From Arcticibacter svalbardensis MN12-7 (GTDB taxonomy: Bacteria > Bacteroidota > Bacteroidia > Sphingobacteriales > Sphingobacteriaceae), in the NCBI RefSeq assembly GCF_000403135.1, contig NZ_AQPN01000109.1, positions 1 to 36,660 of the forward strand: DNA of 36,660 nt, in the 5' to 3' direction. Below the pieces are notes generated by a model that was not told the origin of the DNA, searched no databases, and saw nothing but the letters and a program-made list of their open reading frames with translations. The translations under genes were made by a program, and so were the position numbers. Below, in pieces: positions 15,671-24,205 of this stretch (the first letter of the stretch is position 1; each line of letters begins with the position of its first letter).

Positions 15671-17173
15671 TTACTTTGAATGTAAGTTAACTGCCCACAC
15701 GTGGCCTTCTTTGGCAATCAGCGCTTCGGCACTTTCAGGTCCCCATGTTCCTGCGGCATAGTTAGCAAAATCAAGCGACTCCCTGTTTTCCCATACTTCC
15801 TGGATAGGCGTGATCACATCCCATGCTTCTTCCACTTGATCTGATCGCATAAATAAAGTGGCATCCCCCAACATGGCATCCAGAAGCAGCGTTTCGTAGG
15901 CTTCGGGAGTTTGTGTGGAGCATTTATCATAATCAAAGATCATCTCTGCGGGATTCAGGTCCATTTCCAGACCTGTCTTTTTTGCCATGAACCGCAGACG
16001 GATGTCCATGTGTGGTTGGATGTCAATGGTCAGCCTGTTATTCATGAAACTATCCGATTGACTGTTAGCAAAGGTGGAATGTGGCACCGGACGGAAATGT
16101 ATGGTAATGGATGATGTTTTTTCCTGCATTCTTTTACCGGTACGGAGGTAAAAAGGTACGTTCTGCCACCTCCAGTTATCTAAAAAGAATTTGATCGCTA
16201 CATAAGTTTCTGTGTTGGAGCGGGGATTAACATCAGGCTCGTTCCGGTAGGCTGGCACTTTCTTTCCTTCTAACCAACCGTCTGCATATTGTCCTCTTAC
16301 TGCGTACTGATGTACTTCTTCCGGTTTTATACGACGGATAGCGCGCAATACATCTACTTTCCGGTTCCTGATCTCTTCGGCCTGGAAGGAGACGGGTGGT
16401 TCCATGGCAATCATGCAGAGCACTTGTAAAAGGTGGTTCTGGATCATATCACGCAATGCCCCTGAGCCTTCATAATAATCACCACGCTCCTCTACTCCTA
16501 CTTGTTCGGCTACAGTAAGCTGCACATAATCGATATAATTACGATTCCAGATCGGTTCAAAAAGCGCATTGGCAAAGCGAAAGGCAAGAATATTTTGCAC
16601 CGTTTCTTTACCCAGATAATGGTCAATACGGTATATTTGCTTCTCCTGAAAAGTTTGAGTAAGCATGTTATTCAGTTCGATCGCGGTTTCTTTATTGTGA
16701 CCGAATGGTTTTTCAATAACTATGCGGTCTAACTCCGCATCAGAAGCCAGGCCAGCCTTGCTGATATTGACCGTTACAGCTTCAATAAATTGAGGGGATA
16801 CAGAAAGATAGAACAAGCGGTTTGCGCGTGTTCCCCACTCTGCATCCTGGGCATCCAGCTTTTTTGCAAGCTCCTTGTATGATCCTTCTTTATTAATTTC
16901 AGATATAAAATAGGAAATAGCTGGTTTAAAAGAATCCCATTTCGACTTATCCGGTTTGGTTCTGGAAAACTCGACTAATCCTTCATGCAAGCGTTCCCTG
17001 TATTGCTCGTCATCTAATGGTGTTCTCCCTAAACCAATGATGGCGAATTTATCAGGCATCCAATCTTCAAGGAACAAGTTATAGAATGCAGGTAGTAGCT
17101 TTCTCTTCGCAAGGTCACCTGTGCCTCCGAAAATTATAATGATCGTGGCATCAGCCTTTTTATTCGATTTCAT
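15671..17173 (-). CDS. zwf: Glucose-6-phosphate 1-dehydrogenase
   Basis: The enzyme oxidises glucose 6-phosphate to 6-phosphogluconolactone, reducing NADP(+), the entry step of the oxidative branch. The 500-residue protein shows the dinucleotide-binding GGTGDLAKRKL (16-26), EKPFG (154-158) and the substrate-binding active-site RIDHYLGK (182-189). Length is usual for bacterial Zwf. It starts 21 bp after gnd and ends 5 bp before pgl, so all three oxidative-branch genes are together. Cofactor preference cannot be decided from the sequence. Confidence 0.97.
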   Translation of the reverse strand: MKSNKKADATIIIIFGGTGDLAKRKLLPAFYNLFLEDWMPDKFAIIGLGRTPLDDEQYRERLHEGLVEFSRTKPDKSKWDSFKPAISYFISEINKEGSYKELAKKLDAQDAEWGTRANRLFYLSVSPQFIEAVTVNISKAGLASDAELDRIVIEKPFGHNKETAIELNNMLTQTFQEKQIYRIDHYLGKETVQNILAFRFANALFEPIWNRNYIDYVQLTVAEQVGVEERGDYYEGSGALRDMIQNHLLQVLCMIAMEPPVSFQAEEIRNRKVDVLRAIRRIKPEEVHQYAVRGQYADGWLEGKKVPAYRNEPDVNPRSNTETYVAIKFFLDNWRWQNVPFYLRTGKRMQEKTSSITIHFRPVPHSTFANSQSDSFMNNRLTIDIQPHMDIRLRFMAKKTGLEMDLNPAEMIFDYDKCSTQTPEAYETLLLDAMLGDATLFMRSDQVEEAWDVITPIQEVWENRESLDFANYAAGTWGPESAEALIAKEGHVWAVNLHSK

Positions 17174-17194
17174 GGTACATGTATTTGATGAAGG

Positions 17195-18613
17195 TTACTG
17201 TTGATCCCAATGCGTATGAAAGGTTCCTTCCTGATCAATCCGCTCATAAAGATGGGCACCAAAATAATCGCGCTGTGCCTGGATCAGATTGGTTGGCAAC
17301 GTCGCACTCCTATACGCATCAAAATAGGCTAAAGAGGTCATAAATGCGGCAACAGGAATGCCTTTATCTACGGCAAGCTTGATAGTCGAACGTATGGCCA
17401 TTTGTTTGGATATCAAAGTTTTACTGATCTGCTCATCCAGCATAAGATTGGGGAGTTCCCGGTCTCTGTTAAACGCTTGTCTGAAATCTTCTAAACATAA
17501 TGCCCTGATAATACATCCACCTCTCCAAATCCGGGTAACGTTTTCCGGATTCAATCCATAATTATATTCCCTGGAAGCTTTATGTAGCTGAGCCATCCCC
17601 TGCGCGTAGACAGTGATCATGGCAAAATGATAGGCTTCTTTGATCTCATCGATCAATCCGGGATCATAAACGGATGATTCCTCCTCTGAAAGGTTCCATT
17701 GTAAGGCTACAGATGCTCTGACCCGTTCGTCCTTATAAGTGGATAAATCACGCATCGTTACTGCTGCGTCAATTACCGGAATGGGTGACTGAAGATCCAT
17801 GGCATTCTGTGATGTCCACTTACCTGTTCCTTTTGCCATGGCACGATCGGAAATCAGGTTAACAAGCCTGATACCTGTTTTATCATCAAATTTACTTAAT
17901 ACTTCGCCTGTAATTTCAAGGAGATAGGATTGAAGTTCCCCCTGATTCCATTCTTCGAATGTTTTCTGAAGGTCTACGTCGCTATAATTCAGTCCTCTTT
18001 TTAGTAAATCGTATACTTCTGAAATGAGCTGCATTATGGCATATTCAATTCCGTTATGCACCATTTTGACGTAGTGACCTGCGGAACCAGTCCCCATGTA
18101 AGTCACACAAGGTTCATTATTCACCTTAGCAGAGATGGCTTCAAAGATGGGACGAAGTCGTTCGTATGCTTCTTTATCCCCTCCCGGCATCATACTTGGG
18201 CCAAAACGTGCACCTTTCTCTCCTCCGGAGATTCCCATTCCGAAAAAGTGAATCCCTTTTTCATTCAGTTCTGCTACACGACGGTTTGTATCTGTAAAAT
18301 GAGAGTTTCCTCCATCAATTACAATGTCGTCTTCTTGCAAAAAGGGGAGCAAGTTCTGTATGGCTGCATCTACCGGTTTTCCGGCGGGCACTAATAACAT
18401 CAGTGCCCGGGGTTTTTTTAAGGATTCGATGAATTCCTTTGGGGAGATTGTGCCTTTTACCTGTTGTCCGCTTTTGGCGTCTTTTTCAAGAAAGTCTGCT
18501 TTCTCCTGATCTATATCAAGTCCTGAAACAGCAAAATTATTATCTGCCATATTTAAAAGCAGATTCCGGCCCATCACACCGAGTCCTACCATTCCAAAAT
18601 CATATATTTCCAT
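17195..18613 (-). CDS. gnd: 6-phosphogluconate dehydrogenase (decarboxylating)
   Basis: The enzyme oxidatively decarboxylates 6-phosphogluconate to ribulose 5-phosphate and CO2, producing NAD(P)H. The 472-residue protein is the long dimeric form: GLGVMG (10-15) binds the cofactor, and GISGGEKGARFGPSMMPGG with YVKMVHNGIEYA carries the substrate site and the catalytic Lys. The C-terminal FHTHWDQQ tail is typical. It is flanked by tal (19 bp) and zwf (21 bp) in the operon. No damage is visible. Confidence 0.97.
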   Translation of the reverse strand: MEIYDFGMVGLGVMGRNLLLNMADNNFAVSGLDIDQEKADFLEKDAKSGQQVKGTISPKEFIESLKKPRALMLLVPAGKPVDAAIQNLLPFLQEDDIVIDGGNSHFTDTNRRVAELNEKGIHFFGMGISGGEKGARFGPSMMPGGDKEAYERLRPIFEAISAKVNNEPCVTYMGTGSAGHYVKMVHNGIEYAIMQLISEVYDLLKRGLNYSDVDLQKTFEEWNQGELQSYLLEITGEVLSKFDDKTGIRLVNLISDRAMAKGTGKWTSQNAMDLQSPIPVIDAAVTMRDLSTYKDERVRASVALQWNLSEEESSVYDPGLIDEIKEAYHFAMITVYAQGMAQLHKASREYNYGLNPENVTRIWRGGCIIRALCLEDFRQAFNRDRELPNLMLDEQISKTLISKQMAIRSTIKLAVDKGIPVAAFMTSLAYFDAYRSATLPTNLIQAQRDYFGAHLYERIDQEGTFHTHWDQQ

Positions 18614-18632
18614 GTCGTATGTACAATCGCCG

Positions 18633-19763
18633 TTATTTAGATTCTAACTTTTCTTCACGCTTTTCATTTAAAGCGCTCATTAAACTATCAAAGGGTTTGA
18701 TAAACTTCTGGATGCCTTCTTCTTCTAACTTTTTGGTTACTGCAGCAAGATCGATGCCTACTTCCTCTAATTGCTGAAGTGCTTCCTCTGCTTCTTCCAT
18801 ACCTGATTCCAGGCGGTTAGCGGGATTACCATGTTTACGGTAGGAGTTTAAGGTTTCCTTCGGAACAGTGTTGACTGTTTCGGGCCCGATTAACGCTTCA
18901 ATGTACATCAGTTCATTGTATAAAGGGTTCTTTGTACTGGTACTGGCCCATAACAAACGTTGTGGTTTGGCTCCTTTTTCTTCTAGCGCTTTAAAACGAT
19001 CGGAGGAGAACTTTTCCTTGAAGATATGATAGGCCATGCGTGCGCTGGCAATGGCAGTCTTGCCTAATAATGCTTTTGCCAAAGTGGATTTATCATTCTT
19101 TTTGTCTACAATCTCCTGCAGCATAGGATCTACCATCGTATCAATACGACTCAGAAAAAAGCTGGCAACAGAGGCAATATGTGCTATTGGTTCGCCTTTT
19201 TCAACGCGTTTTTCTAATCCTTTTATATAAGCTTCGGCTACTTTGCTGTAACGATCTAAACCGAACAATAAGGTTACGTTGATATTAATTCCATCACTGA
19301 TAAGCTGCTCAATAGCGGGCAAACCTTCATTTGTTCCCGGAACTTTAATCATCACATTTTTACGGTCAAGGGTTTTCCATGAAGAACGGGCTTCTGTGAT
19401 GGTGCCTTCGGTTACTAAAGCTAGTCCGGGAGATACCTCCAAACTCACATAACCATCCAGCGCATCTGTTTTTTCATACACGCCACTAAATAAATCAGCA
19501 GCACTTTGTACGTCTTCAATAGCCAGGTTCAGAAAGATCTCTTCTGCAGAATGGCCTGCTTTAGCTAATTTTTTGATCGTATCGGCATAGTCGTCACTCT
19601 TTGAAATAGCTTCTTCAAAGATAGCAGGGTTTGATGTGAGTCCCCTTAATTCATCTTCATCAATCAGTTTTTTAAGCTCACCTGAAGCTATAAATTTTCT
19701 ACGTATGTAATCCAGCCAGATGCTTTGGCCAAATGTTGGAATCTTTGCTAATGGATTTTTCAT
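18633..19763 (-). CDS. tal: Transaldolase (long, Tal2-type)
   Basis: The enzyme transfers dihydroxyacetone units between sugar phosphates in the non-oxidative branch. The 376-residue protein is the longer transaldolase form (about 370 residues) seen in actinobacteria and some Bacteroidota, unlike the short FSA-like form. GLTSNPAIFEEAI (41-53) is the N-terminal signature, and the Schiff-base lysine is K140 in NVMIKVPGTNEG. LLWASTSTKNP is also diagnostic. It starts 4 bp after rpiB. The C-terminus is helical and highly charged (EEAEEALQQLEE). Confidence 0.95.
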   Translation of the reverse strand: MKNPLAKIPTFGQSIWLDYIRRKFIASGELKKLIDEDELRGLTSNPAIFEEAISKSDDYADTIKKLAKAGHSAEEIFLNLAIEDVQSAADLFSGVYEKTDALDGYVSLEVSPGLALVTEGTITEARSSWKTLDRKNVMIKVPGTNEGLPAIEQLISDGININVTLLFGLDRYSKVAEAYIKGLEKRVEKGEPIAHIASVASFFLSRIDTMVDPMLQEIVDKKNDKSTLAKALLGKTAIASARMAYHIFKEKFSSDRFKALEEKGAKPQRLLWASTSTKNPLYNELMYIEALIGPETVNTVPKETLNSYRKHGNPANRLESGMEEAEEALQQLEEVGIDLAAVTKKLEEEGIQKFIKPFDSLMSALNEKREEKLESK

Positions 19764-19767
19764 ATGT

Positions 19768-20217
19768 TTATTTATTTTTTTCTAATGCGATTACTTTATC
19801 TAAACGGCGTTGAAATCTTTCTCCGCCATCATATTTTGCCTTAATGAAGGCCTGTACGAGTTCCCATATTAAAGCCTGACCGATTACCCTACCGCCAAGG
19901 CAGATGAGGTTCATGTCGTCATGCTCCACGCCCTGGTGAGCAGAATAACTTTCCGTAATCAGGGCAGCACGCACACCTGGGATTTTGTTGGCGGCAACGG
20001 AAACACCGACACCACTTCCACATACCGCAATACCACGATCTACATCACCATTAGCAACTGCGCGTCCTAATGGAACGATGATATCCGGATAATCGTCTGT
20101 GGCATCATAGGTATGAGCACCGTAATCAATAACCTCATACCCGGCATCAGTCAGGAGGTCAACAACTTGTTGTTTTTGTTCAAAGCCGGCATGGTCGGCT
20201 GCTATACCAATCTTCAT
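19768..20217 (-). CDS. rpiB: Ribose-5-phosphate isomerase B
   Basis: The enzyme interconverts ribulose 5-phosphate and ribose 5-phosphate. At 149 residues it has the usual RpiB/LacAB length. AADHAGFEQK (7-16) opens the protein and VCGSGVGVSVAANK contains the catalytic cysteine C66, the same position as in E. coli RpiB. The conserved SYSAHQGVEHDDMN block with the second substrate-binding region follows. It lies between tkt (7 bp) and tal (4 bp), so translation is probably coupled. An allose-6-phosphate side activity is possible, but the operon points to pentose metabolism. Confidence 0.96.
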   Translation of the reverse strand: MKIGIAADHAGFEQKQQVVDLLTDAGYEVIDYGAHTYDATDDYPDIIVPLGRAVANGDVDRGIAVCGSGVGVSVAANKIPGVRAALITESYSAHQGVEHDDMNLICLGGRVIGQALIWELVQAFIKAKYDGGERFQRRLDKVIALEKNK

Positions 20218-20224
20218 AGCCGGA

Positions 20225-22234
20225 TTAAGGTTTTATAAGCGCTTTCGCTTTGTTCACTACATTTTCTACAGTAAAGCCAAAGTATATAAGAACTTCTTCA
20301 CCTACTCCTGATTCGCCAAAACGGTCTATTCCGATGACATCACCTTCAGCGGTTACATATTTCCACCATGCTTGTGTGACACCTGCTTCAACAGCTAAAC
20401 GCGCATGGATGGATGGCGGAAACACGCTCTCTTTGTAAGCCTGATCCTGCTTTTCGAAGAGTTCGAATGAAGGCATACTCACCACACGGGCTTCAATTCC
20501 CTCTTGTTTGAGTTTTTCCTGTGCGGCTACAATAAGTTGTACTTCGGACCCGGTAGCTATGAGGATCACGGAAGGAACTCCATTGGATTCGCTTAAGATA
20601 TAAGCGCCCTTGGCCACATTGCTAGCAGGGGCATACTTTGTTTGATCAATGACAGGTAGCTTCTGACGGGATAGGATCAGCGCAACGGGTTCTTTTGTTC
20701 TCTGGATCGCGATGCGCCATGCTTCAACGGTTTCATTCGCATCTGCAGGACGGATCACGGTTAATCCGGGAATGGCACGTAAAGCGGTAACCTGCTCTAC
20801 GGGTTGATGTGTTGGACCGTCTTCTCCAAGGCCTACGCTATCGTGAGTAAAGATATAGGTAACGGGTGCCTGGGTCAAGGCTGCCAGACGAATAGCTCCC
20901 CGCATGTAGTCGCTAAAGGTTAAAAAAGTACCTCCGTAAACGCGTACACCACTGTGGGAAGCCATTCCATTCAGGATAGCCCCCATTGCATGTTCCCGTA
21001 CCCCAAACCAGATATTACTGTTCCCGTAATGACCGGGTTGAAAGCTGATATCGCTTTGTGTGGGTGTATCGTTTGAGCTGGCCAGATCGGCAGATCCACC
21101 GATAATCCATGGAATTGCATTTTTTAAAGCTTCGAGTGCCTTGCCTGATGCCTGACGGGTAGCCAATGATTCTCCAGCTTTGAAGGTGGGTAAGTTGCCA
21201 TCCCAATCTTCAGGTAACTTTCCGCTGAAGCTTAAATTGAACATTTTTGCTTCTTCGGGATAGGCCTGACTGTAGGCTTCAAATTTAGCATTCCATAAAA
21301 CTTCAAGTGCTGCACCTTTTTTACCAGCTTCTAATAGAGGCTCTTTGACTTCTTCAGGTACATAAAAGGTTTTCTCAGGATCCCATCCGAAGAACTCTTT
21401 AGTTTTCCGAACATTCTCTTCGCCTAAAGCACTTCCGTGTACTTTACTGGTGCCTTCCTGGGGACTTCCATAACCTATAATAGTTTTAACTGCTATAAGT
21501 GAAGGCTTTGTTGTTTCTGCCTGTGCTTCGATAATAGCCTTTTCAATGGCTTCTAAATCATTACCATCTTCGACAATAAGGGTCTGCCATCCGTAAGCGT
21601 TAAAGCGAGCCAGTACATCTTCGGTAAAAGATAAATTCGTTGGACCATCCAGAGAGATCAGGTTGTCATCATAGAGATAGATCAGCTTACCCAGTTGTAA
21701 ATGTCCGGCTAGTGATGCGGCTTCAGAAGCAACTCCTTCCATAAGGTCGCCATCGCTGACAATCCCATAGGTGTAATGATTCATTATTTCGTGACCTTCA
21801 CGATTAAACTTTGAGGCAATGAATTCTTCGGCAATGGCCACACCTACTCCATTTCCAAAACCTTGTCCTAATGGTCCGGTGGTTACTTCAATACCGGGAG
21901 TTAACAAAGATTCAGGATGGCCTGGGGTTTTAGATCCCAACTGCCTGAAGCGTTTAAGTTCTTCCATCGGCAGGTCATATCCGGAGAGATGGATCAGGCT
22001 GTATAATAATGCTGAACCATGTCCTGCAGATAAAATAAAACGGTCGTGGTTTGGCCAGTGTGTATTTTGAGGATTGAATTTTAAAAATCGATTCCAAAGT
22101 ACGTAGGCCATTGGTGCTGCTCCTAAGGGTAAACCGGGGTGACCGGAGTTAGCCTTTTGCACCATATCTATTGATAGAAATCGGATCGTATTAACACTTA
22201 GTTCGTCAAGTGGTGTGAACGGTTTTTCAGTCAT
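20225..22234 (-). CDS. tkt: Transketolase
   Basis: The enzyme uses thiamine diphosphate and Mg2+ to move two-carbon units between sugar phosphates. The 669-residue protein is full length: SGHPGLPLG near the N-terminus, [23 protein letters not shown], and the ThDP/metal motif SDGDLMEG. The middle domain has [13 protein letters not shown] and the catalytic region [19 protein letters not shown]. It is the first gene of the pentose-phosphate set, 93 bp after the GH2 gene on the same strand. No clear TAnnTTTG promoter was found in that gap, so transcription may partly come from upstream. Confidence 0.97.
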   Translation of the reverse strand: MTEKPFTPLDELSVNTIRFLSIDMVQKANSGHPGLPLGAAPMAYVLWNRFLKFNPQNTHWPNHDRFILSAGHGSALLYSLIHLSGYDLPMEELKRFRQLGSKTPGHPESLLTPGIEVTTGPLGQGFGNGVGVAIAEEFIASKFNREGHEIMNHYTYGIVSDGDLMEGVASEAASLAGHLQLGKLIYLYDDNLISLDGPTNLSFTEDVLARFNAYGWQTLIVEDGNDLEAIEKAIIEAQAETTKPSLIAVKTIIGYGSPQEGTSKVHGSALGEENVRKTKEFFGWDPEKTFYVPEEVKEPLLEAGKKGAALEVLWNAKFEAYSQAYPEEAKMFNLSFSGKLPEDWDGNLPTFKAGESLATRQASGKALEALKNAIPWIIGGSADLASSNDTPTQSDISFQPGHYGNSNIWFGVREHAMGAILNGMASHSGVRVYGGTFLTFSDYMRGAIRLAALTQAPVTYIFTHDSVGLGEDGPTHQPVEQVTALRAIPGLTVIRPADANETVEAWRIAIQRTKEPVALILSRQKLPVIDQTKYAPASNVAKGAYILSESNGVPSVILIATGSEVQLIVAAQEKLKQEGIEARVVSMPSFELFEKQDQAYKESVFPPSIHARLAVEAGVTQAWWKYVTAEGDVIGIDRFGESGVGEEVLIYFGFTVENVVNKAKALIKP

Positions 22235-22327
22235 GACAATTATTTGTTCTAATATGTAAAGTACAAGTTAGCTATGTTAAAGTTTGAAAAGAGGTATAAA
22301 ATGACATGTTTTGTTATACAAATGTTA

Positions 22328-24172
22328 TCAAGGCTCAATATAATTAGAATTTAGCAAACCTTGGGGCACTCTTAACTCTCCTGAATCAAAATCGATCAGG
22401 CCATTACGTTCTTCTTCGATATTGGTAGCCTGGGTGTATACATCACCTGCTATGGGACGCTTTCTTAACTCTTTTTTGAAAAGAGCTATTTGTTTGGTTC
22501 TTTCATCTGCATCTTTGGGTCCTCCATAGCCAATAAAACCAAACCCTCCCCATTCGCTTACGAGTAAAGGAATTTGTTTCCGGAAGAAAAAAGGATCTCC
22601 TACTACTAAGGGGAAGGCAGCAACACCGATCTGTTGACCAATGATGAGATCATTAAGCATTTCGCCCCATCTATTCAGATCAGGAGTATACAAATGGACA
22701 GTCAGCAAATCACTTTTTAATTTACCTTCATAAGATACATGCTGCCAACCGTCGTTATCAACCACTAGAAATTGAGGATAAGTGATCTTCATATAATTGT
22801 ACATCTCCCTGATGTAGTCCCTTGGATCGGGATTTGTCGCAATGTCTTGCACACCCCAGTCTTCATTATATAAGCTCCAGATAATTACAGATGGATGGAT
22901 TGCAATTAGAGCAAGCATTCTTAGGAGTTCTGCTTTATGATTTAGCCTGCTTTGGGGAGTTGAGCGATGCGGACTAGGTACCTCCACCCATAACAATAAA
23001 CCTAACTTATCTGCAAGATTATAAATTCGTGGATCCACTCCTGCGATGTGAATGCGTACCAAATTACATCCCAAGGATTTCATAGCATACATGTGTCGCT
23101 TTATTGCTTCATAACCTGCGATTCCAGGCTGATATAAAATACCATCCATATAAATCGGTTTGTTGTTCAGATAAATACAGCAACCATGAGTTTTAACTTT
23201 CCTTAGCCCAAAAAAGGATTCGATCTCCGCAGTATAACCATCTGCATCTTCGAGCTGTGCAACCAAACGATACAAATGTGGCCTTTCAGGGCTCCATAGG
23301 GTTATTTCAGGAATTTCGATGGCCACACGTTGTTGTTTTTGTCCGGCTTCCAAATGCAGCACATACTTGTCTGTTGCTATAGGTTCTTTTGATTCCTGCT
23401 TTTTATTATAAACATGAAGTCGGATGGTATAGGTGCCGGCATCGTGAATACGTGTGGTCAGGTTAAAGGGAACAATGCGTTCCTCTATCACATTATCTAC
23501 ACCAAGGCGCGAACGCAGGCGATTCCGTTCTACTCTTTCAATCCAAATACTCCGCACAGCACCGGTATAGGTTTGATACCAGATTCCTCCTCTTTTGTAA
23601 ACACTGGATTCCTGTTTTCCCCGGGTGTTATCGGCATTTTTCGTATCGTTAATATGTACGGTAAGCCGATTATTTTCTTGTAAAAACTCATCGTCAAGTT
23701 CATAGGAGAACGAGGTAAATTCGCCAAAATGGACATCTTCCTCCTCCACAGTCTTAAGCAGCACTCCGTTTAACCATACCCTGGTTTCGTATCCGCATGC
23801 GCCAAAAGTTAAGAGCAATTGTGTTTTCGAAGAGGCTTTCTCTTCAGAAATGGATGAAAGGTTGAATTCTCTTTCATACCACACGCTGATACTATCGGTC
23901 CAGGGTTTTCCTTGAGGCTTAAGCAAGGACATATGCGTCTCCACACTTCCTGGCCATTCTGCTGTATCGCTATAATTATGAGCAATGAACCAATTTTCAC
24001 TGATTCCTTTATTTTCAAGATCTACAGCAAATTTCCATTCTCCATCCAGTAAAGTAAATGAATTCGGTCTGACCACAGCGCGAGGAAGCGGATTATGATA
24101 TAATTCTTCTGTACCTTCCTCTTCCTGGCAATTTGTTAAACTGTAATTGGGGTGATTATTATCTTTAATCAT
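22328..24172 (-). CDS. Glycoside hydrolase family 2 enzyme
   Basis: The 614-residue protein follows the GH2 plan: an N-terminal sugar-binding β-domain (about 35-215, with GSVETHMSL and VWYEREFNL), an immunoglobulin-like domain (about 235-325) and a TIM barrel (about 330-600). The acid/base is E437 in IIWSLYNEDWG and the likely nucleophile E540 in LLVSEWGGFG. There is no signal peptide, so it acts in the cytosol. β-galactosidase, β-glucuronidase or β-mannosidase activity cannot be separated by eye. It sits between ligD (33 bp) and tkt (93 bp), all transcribed leftwards, an odd location for a polysaccharide enzyme with no transporter or SusCD pair nearby. Confidence 0.9.
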   Translation of the reverse strand: MIKDNNHPNYSLTNCQEEEGTEELYHNPLPRAVVRPNSFTLLDGEWKFAVDLENKGISENWFIAHNYSDTAEWPGSVETHMSLLKPQGKPWTDSISVWYEREFNLSSISEEKASSKTQLLLTFGACGYETRVWLNGVLLKTVEEEDVHFGEFTSFSYELDDEFLQENNRLTVHINDTKNADNTRGKQESSVYKRGGIWYQTYTGAVRSIWIERVERNRLRSRLGVDNVIEERIVPFNLTTRIHDAGTYTIRLHVYNKKQESKEPIATDKYVLHLEAGQKQQRVAIEIPEITLWSPERPHLYRLVAQLEDADGYTAEIESFFGLRKVKTHGCCIYLNNKPIYMDGILYQPGIAGYEAIKRHMYAMKSLGCNLVRIHIAGVDPRIYNLADKLGLLLWVEVPSPHRSTPQSRLNHKAELLRMLALIAIHPSVIIWSLYNEDWGVQDIATNPDPRDYIREMYNYMKITYPQFLVVDNDGWQHVSYEGKLKSDLLTVHLYTPDLNRWGEMLNDLIIGQQIGVAAFPLVVGDPFFFRKQIPLLVSEWGGFGFIGYGGPKDADERTKQIALFKKELRKRPIAGDVYTQATNIEEERNGLIDFDSGELRVPQGLLNSNYIEP

Positions 24173-24205
24173 ATCATTTACCTGTAGCTGATCGTTTCAG
24201 CGGTA